Source: an uncultured Rhizobiaceae group bacterium (GTDB lineage Bacteria; Pseudomonadota; Alphaproteobacteria; Rhizobiales; Rhizobiaceae). Taken from it: a stretch of 64,000 nt of DNA. A program made the translations under genes and the position numbers. The stretch spans positions 186,001 through 250,000 of the forward strand of contig CALLUS010000014.1 in the NCBI GenBank assembly GCA_938010435.1, in the 5' to 3' direction. Below are positions 58,002-64,000 of the stretch, piece by piece. Numbering within the stretch: the first letter of the stretch is position 1; each line of letters starts with the position of its first letter. The notes under the pieces are model-generated. The model was not told the origin of the DNA. It saw only the letters and a program-made list of their open reading frames with translations, and searched no databases.

Positions 58002-58743
58002 TGAGTTTAAAATAAAGCCAATAAGGCAAGTGATTAAGAAATTTCAAAATCCAAACCATCTGCCACGGAAACGCGATTTCGAATTTTTGAGCTTCCAGAC
58101 CCGCCACAATTTTTTCAGCAGCATCTTTTGGTTCCATAAGGAAAGGCATGGGAAACTTGTTCTTATCTGTCAGAGCCGTACGTACAAAACCGGGGTTGAT
58201 CACACTAACGGTAATATTCTCAGCTTCCAATTCTGGTTTCACAGTCTCAGCCATGTGAATGAGAGCCGCTTTTGTTGCGCCATAAGAAGCGGCGTTCGGC
58301 AAACCACCATATCCGGCAACCGACGATATCCATGAAATGTGCCCATTCCGGCGTTCCAGCATACGCGGCAAAATTGCGTCCATACTTTTAACAACGCCCA
58401 TAAAATTAACATCAATGGTCTTCTGGAAATTCTCAACATTCATGTCTTTAATCGAGCTTTGAAACCAAGCGCCAGCACTGAAAATACAAAGATCAACCGG
58501 ACCGTAAGCACTTTCGATTTCCGCAATCACCTCTTTCAATCGCTCGCCGTCAGTTACGTCTGCAGGGTGCGCCGAAATATTTTCGTGCGCAGCAGCAATT
58601 GCAGCAAGCTTATCTTCAGAGCGCGCAGAAATGGACACATGACATCCCTTTTCCGCCAATTTACGTGCGGTATATTCCCCAAGCCCCGAACTGGCGCCGG
58701 TGATCCAGACATGTTTCCATTTTTCAGAAGTGTTGTTCATCAT
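57985..58743 (-). CDS. Short-chain dehydrogenase/reductase
   Basis: A 252-residue SDR with the cofactor loop WITGASSGLGEYTARKL, the structural NAG-like FSAGAW, the Ser in SWISSVAGYGG and the catalytic Y-x-x-x-K in ASYGATKAAL. The tail PWQMVWILKFLNHLPYWLYFKLIKRL is hydrophobic and basic, so it may bind the membrane, as in DltE-like or retinol-dehydrogenase-like SDRs that act on lipids. That fits the neighbouring fatty-acid module, but it is on the opposite strand. Substrate unknown. Confidence 0.88.
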   Translation of the reverse strand: MMNNTSEKWKHVWITGASSGLGEYTARKLAEKGCHVSISARSEDKLAAIAAAHENISAHPADVTDGERLKEVIAEIESAYGPVDLCIFSAGAWFQSSIKDMNVENFQKTIDVNFMGVVKSMDAILPRMLERRNGHISWISSVAGYGGLPNAASYGATKAALIHMAETVKPELEAENITVSVINPGFVRTALTDKNKFPMPFLMEPKDAAEKIVAGLEAQKFEIAFPWQMVWILKFLNHLPYWLYFKLIKRLV

Positions 58744-58863
58744 CTCATCCAAACCGTTTAATTATTGAAGTAACGAATAAGCGGCGTGTTGGTTTCACAC
58801 CACCAAAATTATTTCCAAACGAGAAAATAATCGATATGGAAGGCCAACAATTGAGGAAATAAC

Positions 58864-59691
58864 ATGCTTGACGTTCTAACACTTGAAAATCTTTTCACAC
58901 TACTCATGCTCATTTTGCTACAAGCCGTACTCGGCTTCGACAACCTGCTTTATATTTCGATTGAATCAAAACGGGTAGATATCAGCCAACAACAACGGGT
59001 CAGGCGCATTGGTATATTGGTCGCTATCGCATTGCGCATCATTTTGCTGTTCGTGGTTGTTCAAGCGATCTCCTATTTCCAAGATACACTTTTCAATTTT
59101 AATTTGCCCGGCATTGCTGAAGGCAAAGTCAACGGGCACTCATTGATTGTCTTATTTGGCGGTGCTTTCATCATTTATACGGCCATGAAAGAAATCATGC
59201 ACATGCTTGCAGTTCACGACCCTGATGTGAACCATGAGCGCGCTCAACGCTCGGTCGCCAGCGCAGTTTTCTGGATTGTCTTGATGAACTTAGTGTTTTC
59301 GTTTGATTCAATCCTGTCCGCCCTTGCTCTCACCGACGTGTTTCTTGTTATGGCAGCGGCCATCATAATATCAGGATTGATGATGTTATTTCTTGCTGAC
59401 CGCGTTTCAGCATTTCTTTCAGCCAACCGAATGTATGAAGTTTTAGGTCTGTTCGTATTGTTTATTGTAGGCGTGATGTTGGTGTCCGAAGGCGGACACC
59501 TCGCTCATATCAAGCTTGCCGGCTACGCAGTGGAGCCCATGGCCAAAAGCACATTCTATTTTGTCTTGATCGTATTGATTCTGGTGGACTTTGTTCAGGG
59601 TCGATATCAACGCAAACTCATGGCGCAAAAACGCCAAGAGATTAATGATGCGTCGATTACGACTGCGAATATCGAAGAGACGATGGACTGA
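58864..59691 (+). CDS. TerC-family membrane protein
   Basis: A 275-residue protein with seven to eight membrane segments. The first carries LLQAVLGFDNLLYISIESKR and a later one LMNLVFSFDSILSALALTD, the two acidic intramembrane repeats (GFDN and SFDS) that define TerC proteins. Family members export manganese (MntP/Alx-like) or take part in tellurite resistance; metal transport is likely but the ion is not determined here. Monocistronic, convergent with the dehydrogenase operon. Confidence 0.92.
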   Translation: MLDVLTLENLFTLLMLILLQAVLGFDNLLYISIESKRVDISQQQRVRRIGILVAIALRIILLFVVVQAISYFQDTLFNFNLPGIAEGKVNGHSLIVLFGGAFIIYTAMKEIMHMLAVHDPDVNHERAQRSVASAVFWIVLMNLVFSFDSILSALALTDVFLVMAAAIIISGLMMLFLADRVSAFLSANRMYEVLGLFVLFIVGVMLVSEGGHLAHIKLAGYAVEPMAKSTFYFVLIVLILVDFVQGRYQRKLMAQKRQEINDASITTANIEETMD

Positions 59692-59697
59692 TATCTA

Positions 59698-60699
59698 CTA
59701 AGCAGAATAGGCACTGATCCGTTCAATCAAGCTTTCATCAACTTCAACGCCATTGGCGGTTTGGGCGCGCGCACCAGATCGTCGAGTACCGGGAAGTCTT
59801 GTACCTTCTTGTTCTGTCAGTGCGGCAACTAAATTTTCAATTTGCATATTGAACGCGCCACCTGAAAAGCAATCAGGGTCAAACGCAATAAAACATTGGC
59901 CCGTATTGGGCGGGCCACCCGCAGTGCCTGAGAATGGACTCGCGTCTTTACCAAGCACAGCACCACTCAATGCCGCAGCGAATATTTCAACCATCAAACC
60001 AGCACCAAACCCTTTAGCACCTCCGCTTGGCACCATAGACCCCTTCAGAGCGGCAGCAGCATCCGTGGTTGAGTTTCCATCCGCATCCAAAGCCCAACCG
60101 GCCTCAATGGGTTGGTTCTCGCGGTTGCGCAACATGATTTCACTCTTCGCAATGGCGCTTGCAGATTGATCAATCACAAATGCAGGACCGTCGGCGCCCG
60201 GCACACCCAATGCAAACGGGTTTGTTCCGATAACCGGCTTTGAACCACCAGTGGGTGCAATAGACGCAGGCGCATTGGTAAAGCACAAACCAAGCAGTCC
60301 TTCTTCCGTAATTCGTTCGGCGTGGTGGCCTAGCACGCCACAATTGTATGAATTAAACACAGTCATCACGCCAACTCCGTTTTCACGTGCGGACGCGATA
60401 AGAGCATCAAAACCGGCATCAATAGCAGGGTGTGCGAAACCAGATTTTGCATCAACGCGTACGGCTGCAGGTTTCGGTCGAAAAACTTCCGGCAACGCTG
60501 TTCCATCGACTTTTCCACACTGAACGTGCTCTGCGTAAATCGGCACATACATGAGACCGTGGCTTCGCACCCCATCGCGCTCTGCACGCCAAGTGGATTT
60601 GGCTACAGATGCCGCATTCACTTCGCTTGCTCCAGCTCCCATCAAGGCTGCTTTCGCAAGGTCTTCAATTTGCTCAAGCGTCATCATTTTACCAGCCAT
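59698..60699 (-). CDS. Malate/L-lactate dehydrogenase family oxidoreductase (Ldh_2)
   Basis: A 333-residue NAD(P)-dependent 2-hydroxyacid dehydrogenase of the Ldh_2 (YlbC/ComC/ureidoglycolate) family. It has the catalytic His region RSHGLMYVPIYAEHV, the GVMTVFNSYNCGVLGHHAERI block, SKPVIGTNPFALGVPG and GAKGFGAGLMVEIFAAALSG. Substrates in the family include malate, sulfolactate, ureidoglycolate and Delta1-piperideine-2-carboxylate. It is the last gene of the dipeptidase-570aa-DUF3726-Ldh operon, 13 bases after its neighbour. Confidence 0.92.
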   Translation of the reverse strand: MAGKMMTLEQIEDLAKAALMGAGASEVNAASVAKSTWRAERDGVRSHGLMYVPIYAEHVQCGKVDGTALPEVFRPKPAAVRVDAKSGFAHPAIDAGFDALIASARENGVGVMTVFNSYNCGVLGHHAERITEEGLLGLCFTNAPASIAPTGGSKPVIGTNPFALGVPGADGPAFVIDQSASAIAKSEIMLRNRENQPIEAGWALDADGNSTTDAAAALKGSMVPSGGAKGFGAGLMVEIFAAALSGAVLGKDASPFSGTAGGPPNTGQCFIAFDPDCFSGGAFNMQIENLVAALTEQEGTRLPGTRRSGARAQTANGVEVDESLIERISAYSA

Positions 60700-60712
60700 C
60701 TAAACTCTCCAT

Positions 60713-61351
60713 TCAATCATTGTCAGTCGTGCCTGCACCAGCATCAGCACTGTTAGCTTCATTGGCTGGCACAAGAATAAGTTCTGCAAGTTTCTTCAAA
60801 TCTGCCCAGCTCTCATCATTAACTGTCAAGCCACCGATGGGAGTTGCAACTGATGTACCTTGTGATGCTCCCCAACACTTTAAAGCAATATTGGACGGCT
60901 CGCCCGGTATTCGAGCAATTGTTGATTGAGAACCCACAATGAGCCATTCGCAGTCTGCTTCGCCTGCCTCGTTACCAAAACTCACTTCGAAGTTTAAACT
61001 GTTTGTTTCGGCAACGGATAAGGCGCAACCATAAATCAAACCCGGGCAATCTGCATCCTTTGTCAAAGCGTATCCAGAACCGACTACAAGTTGAGAAAAA
61101 TCAACCAATGAGGGACCTACACTGGACACACTACCTTTGCGGCACACCCAATTGGGTGTTTCAAAAAACCATTGAAGCTGTTCCGAGTCCGGCAATTCTG
61201 TCGTGCGTATTAGCATAGAGGTAGGATCGATACCCGACTGAGCGATCACAACAGCTGCACGGGAAATATCTTCAGACACCCCGCGTGGAAGTTTGCTTCC
61301 AATGCAAGCTTTCAACGCCGTTCCGTAAAGTTCATTCCCGGACACAATCAT
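60713..61351 (-). CDS. DUF3726-like protein
   Basis: A 212-residue soluble protein starting MIVSGNELYGTALKACIGSKL, with a conserved-looking NWVCRKGSVSSVGPSLVD and a GCALSVAETNSLNFEVSFG stretch. It resembles the uncharacterised DUF3726 family, which I recall beside Ldh_2 dehydrogenases in alphaproteobacteria; this is from memory. The ATG at 61351 forms an ATGA overlap with the 570-residue gene, which supports this start over 61384. Function unknown, presumably in the same pathway as the dehydrogenase. Confidence 0.7.
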   Translation of the reverse strand: MIVSGNELYGTALKACIGSKLPRGVSEDISRAAVVIAQSGIDPTSMLIRTTELPDSEQLQWFFETPNWVCRKGSVSSVGPSLVDFSQLVVGSGYALTKDADCPGLIYGCALSVAETNSLNFEVSFGNEAGEADCEWLIVGSQSTIARIPGEPSNIALKCWGASQGTSVATPIGGLTVNDESWADLKKLAELILVPANEANSADAGAGTTDND

Positions 61352-63060
61352 CTCATCGACATCTCCAGAGATGGAAGGAAGCAATCGGCTGCATTTTCTT
61401 CGCTCAAATCAGCAGCCATTGGCGCTCCCTGATAAAGTGTAATTCGCGTCCAGCGGTCAGAGCGCGGATCAAATCGTGATGCCCCAAAGAACGACAGTTT
61501 GCACCGCAACAAGTCAATGGGGCGTACGTCGCCAGCCACCAAATTGTCCTGCACTTCGCCATAGGAGTGTTTAGCAATAGTTTGGATACGCCGAACAATC
61601 GATCTGAAATGAAGTGTCGATGCCAAAAATTCAGCAACACTTTCAGTGTCATTGCAGTTGTTCAGTGCAGCAACCAATGACTGAACATCATGAGGAATGT
61701 GATGAGGCATTTTCTGATAATCACGCTCAACCGAATGGGATGTTCCCAATCTTGGCTCCAGCTTATCTTCAGACACATACCAAGCCATTGCATTGGCGTA
61801 CTCGGTCGACAAATCCAACGACAACGCCCATCTATATCGTTCAGCAATAATCTCACGTAAATCACCAATCGACATTGCCGGATCAAGTTTTGCTTCCGCA
61901 GTCGCCTCCATACAATCCGTGAGGCCATCGATGAGATCACCATTGGGTTCCAACACCAGTGCGATAATCAATTCTTGCAGATCAATCGAAGACGCTTCCG
62001 ATTTATCAACGATCCCAGCCCATGGAAATTTTGAAACCAAAATCGTGGGAACATGAACGAGCAGATCATCAAAATCAGCCCTCAAACCTTCTATACGCCT
62101 TTGCTCATGTTCATCATCCACATTCCAGTTCTTCAAATGCTTCTGAACTTGCTTGCACAAGCTTTTGAAGAATGAGACTTGGTCATCGTCAATTGCTTCA
62201 ACTGCTTTGACGCGTGCCAATGCTGTTTCACGCACCATCATCCAGTTGTTGATCAATATGGGATGATTGACCAGAAAAGGCGCCATACCCAGACCTGTTG
62301 AATTGCCTATTCCAAGGTTCCGACAAGTCGCATTGTCCAGTTTCACGGCATTGTCGCCGCCACGGCTTTGAGCAACGTGATTGACCAGATCAATCGTGAA
62401 TTCCTTAATCATATAAACCGTCAGCATTTCGAGACGGAACGGTTGCGATAGGCTCGGGCGACCCGCAAAATCAGCACGATCCGCCATACCAAATTTGCCG
62501 TTCCCATAGACGGCAGTTGTACGCATCAAATAGCCGGTGGCAGCAACGGCCTCTCCATCCGGCTGCTGACCTTTGGCCAATGCATCAGCCACATGTTCGA
62601 ACAGACGAACACTTTTGTTAGCTCGCGAAAGAACCAAAACAGATGGATTATAGCGTCCGCTCTCTTGGCGTGTCGCATTGTTGCGCAGTAGTTCGATATC
62701 AGCTTTTAAAGGCTTCCCATCAAACAATACAAAACAGGCATCCCATGCCTCAGCGATTACACGGTCTGTTCTGTTCTCAGGCTCAAGCGGAGAGGAATAG
62801 GCGATAAGTGAATAGAGACGATTATCCAAAACAACTTCGTAAACACAGTGGCCATAACCATCGTCATCCAACATCTGCTCAGTACATTTGGGCTTGGCAT
62901 TTTGCCGGGCAAGATCGCGCAACAAAGATCGAAGAAAACTCAGGCGTGTTGGAAAGAAACTCCCCATCCGCTGCAACCGCATAACAGTTTCAGGTGGGCG
63001 CAATTCGGTTTGCGGGAATACTTCCGACTGCAACTCAATGCTTGAAAACTCATTCATCAA
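61348..63060 (-). CDS. 570-residue conserved protein of unknown function
   Basis: A long soluble protein with no signal peptide or membrane segments and no motif I recognise. It looks mainly helical and acidic, with several Trp/Arg-rich stretches (ERYRWALSLDLSTEYANAMAW) and one Gly-rich GIGNSTGLGMAPFLVNHP at about residue 250, which could be a phosphate- or nucleotide-binding loop. It is fused tightly to the operon: 15 bases after the M19 dipeptidase gene and a 4-base overlap with DUF3726. Because its neighbours are a peptidase-like hydrolase and a hydroxyacid dehydrogenase, a catabolic role is the best guess. Confidence 0.7.
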   Translation of the reverse strand: MMNEFSSIELQSEVFPQTELRPPETVMRLQRMGSFFPTRLSFLRSLLRDLARQNAKPKCTEQMLDDDGYGHCVYEVVLDNRLYSLIAYSSPLEPENRTDRVIAEAWDACFVLFDGKPLKADIELLRNNATRQESGRYNPSVLVLSRANKSVRLFEHVADALAKGQQPDGEAVAATGYLMRTTAVYGNGKFGMADRADFAGRPSLSQPFRLEMLTVYMIKEFTIDLVNHVAQSRGGDNAVKLDNATCRNLGIGNSTGLGMAPFLVNHPILINNWMMVRETALARVKAVEAIDDDQVSFFKSLCKQVQKHLKNWNVDDEHEQRRIEGLRADFDDLLVHVPTILVSKFPWAGIVDKSEASSIDLQELIIALVLEPNGDLIDGLTDCMEATAEAKLDPAMSIGDLREIIAERYRWALSLDLSTEYANAMAWYVSEDKLEPRLGTSHSVERDYQKMPHHIPHDVQSLVAALNNCNDTESVAEFLASTLHFRSIVRRIQTIAKHSYGEVQDNLVAGDVRPIDLLRCKLSFFGASRFDPRSDRWTRITLYQGAPMAADLSEENAADCFLPSLEMSMR

Positions 63061-63075
63061 CTAGATTCCGCAATT

Positions 63076-64000
63076 TTAATCTTGAGGGCCAAAAGAGGTA
63101 TCATAAAATCGAAGCCAATTTTTTCCCATTATACCGTCGATCTCTTGAGCATGAAATCCTACAGCCTTCAGTCCACTCTCAATATTCCCAAAATGCAAAT
63201 TGTTTTCAAACCAACGAGGTTGTAGAGGGAACCCCGCATTGTCGGCAGAACCTTCACCATAATCCAACATTTTGGTCCAACGGCCATTGCGCATCCAAGT
63301 CACAACACTGTCCGGTTGGTCTTGGCAAAGGTCGGAGCCAATACCGATGTGCTCAGCACCATAAAGTTCAGCAGCATCTGCAATCGCCTGCGAAAAACTT
63401 TCCAACGTACAATCCGATCCATCTTTCAAGTGGTGTGGGTAGAGTGAAAACCCAAACAGTCCGCCAGCATCAGTCAGTTTTTTCAAAACCGTGTGAGACT
63501 TATTGCGCAATGCAGGGTGCCAGACATGAGGATTGGCATGGGTGATCGAAATAGGTCGTGAAGACATCTCGATCGCTTCCAGTGTGGAGCGCTCCGCAGA
63601 ATGGCTCATATCAATCACCATTCCAACGCGATTCATCTCGGCAATCGCTTCGCGTCCAAATCTCGTGATACCGGGGTCCTCAGCTTCATAACACCCCGTC
63701 GCAAGCAATGACTGGTTGTTGTAAGAAAGCTGCATAAATCTTCCACCAAGACGATGCAGTATTTCAATCAACCCGAGATCATCTTCCATCGGTGAAGGGT
63801 TTTGAAATCCGAAGAAAATCGCCGTCCGGCCTTCTTCTTTTGCACGACGGACATCATCTCCTGTGAAACCGGGAAAAATCAAATCTGGATAAAGTTCAAA
63901 ATACCGGTTCCAAGCTTCAAAATTCAGAACAGTTTCACGAAATAGCTCATGATAAGCGATTGTCACATGAACAGCAGAAACACCACCATCCTGCATTTGG
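63076..64000 (-). CDS. Membrane dipeptidase family (M19) hydrolase, 5' end outside the window
   Basis: The visible C-terminal part (308 codons) continues past the window edge without a start that can be trusted. It shows the zinc-site blocks of renal-type dipeptidases: VIDMSHSAERST (His), ITHANPHVWHP (His) and HIGIGSDLCQD (Asp). The N-terminal H-x-D motif lies outside. M19 enzymes cleave dipeptides, including those with dehydro or D residues, from periplasm or cytoplasm. It is the first visible gene of the operon with the 570-residue protein, DUF3726 and Ldh_2. Confidence 0.88.
   Translation of the reverse strand, partial: QMQDGGVSAVHVTIAYHELFRETVLNFEAWNRYFELYPDLIFPGFTGDDVRRAKEEGRTAIFFGFQNPSPMEDDLGLIEILHRLGGRFMQLSYNNQSLLATGCYEAEDPGITRFGREAIAEMNRVGMVIDMSHSAERSTLEAIEMSSRPISITHANPHVWHPALRNKSHTVLKKLTDAGGLFGFSLYPHHLKDGSDCTLESFSQAIADAAELYGAEHIGIGSDLCQDQPDSVVTWMRNGRWTKMLDYGEGSADNAGFPLQPRWFENNLHFGNIESGLKAVGFHAQEIDGIMGKNWLRFYDTSFGPQD

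Noticed and set aside
1-64000. CRISPR arrays, tRNA genes, insertion sequences, prophage or integration sites
   Set aside because: Looked for direct repeats with spacers, tRNA-like cloverleaf ends, transposases and integrases; none was seen in the window.

Overview
This window is chromosomal DNA of an alphaproteobacterium, most likely a marine member of the Hyphomicrobiales (Rhizobiales). The evidence is a complete division and cell wall (dcw) cluster in alphaproteobacterial order, a long FtsZ (545 aa) with an extended linker and a DIPAFLRR-type C-terminal peptide, lpxC directly after ftsZ, an RNase P RNA gene beside rsmH, and sites matching the cell-cycle regulator CtrA (TTAA-N7-TTAA). The assignment rests on gene content and order, not on a search. 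No tRNA, rRNA, insertion sequence, prophage or CRISPR array was found.

The left third (1-25.9 kb) is almost all on the minus strand. Read in the direction of transcription it runs djlA, amidase, lytic transglycosylase, rnpB, rsmH-ftsL-ftsI-murE-murF-mraY-murD-ftsW-murG-murC-murB, an interruption, ddl-ftsQ-ftsA-ftsZ, lpxC and the first codons of a probable bamD. Together these genes make the peptidoglycan precursor (MurB-F, Ddl), move it to and across the membrane (MraY, MurG, FtsW), crosslink it at the septum (FtsI, FtsL, FtsQ, FtsA, FtsZ), remodel it (transglycosylase, amidase) and start lipid A synthesis (LpxC). Three features stand out: mraZ is missing between rnpB and rsmH; three unrelated genes, one of them a SABATH-type carboxyl methyltransferase, sit between murB and ddl; and perfect CtrA-type boxes lie upstream of both ddl-ftsQAZ and lpxC.

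The middle (26-43 kb) is a mosaic of small transcription units. It holds EamA transporters, a METTL27-like methyltransferase, an aldo/keto reductase, a MarR-fold regulator divergent from a fused 5-oxoprolinase/hydantoinase, an extensin-like protein, and a Cpx-like envelope-stress module (Spy/CpxP-like protein, OmpR-type response regulator, histidine kinase) with a perfect CpxR-type box upstream. These are followed by a renalase-like flavoprotein, an EamA-membrane protein-amidase operon and an ArsR-methyltransferase fusion.

The right part (43-64 kb) has a DUF1772 gene interrupted by an in-frame stop, a MOSC protein, a PQQ-type sugar dehydrogenase with a Gfo/Idh oxidoreductase, a SulP transporter, EttA, a CoA-transferase divergent from a hotdog thioesterase, and a flavin amine oxidase-DUF1365 pair that resembles furan/cyclopropane fatty acid genes. 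It ends with a four-gene minus-strand operon: M19 dipeptidase (cut by the window end), a 570-aa protein of unknown function, a DUF3726-like protein and an Ldh/MDH-family dehydrogenase. This operon is the best candidate here for an undescribed pathway. Genes are packed tightly, with many 1-4 nt overlaps between cotranscribed genes and short tail-to-tail overlaps between convergent ones.
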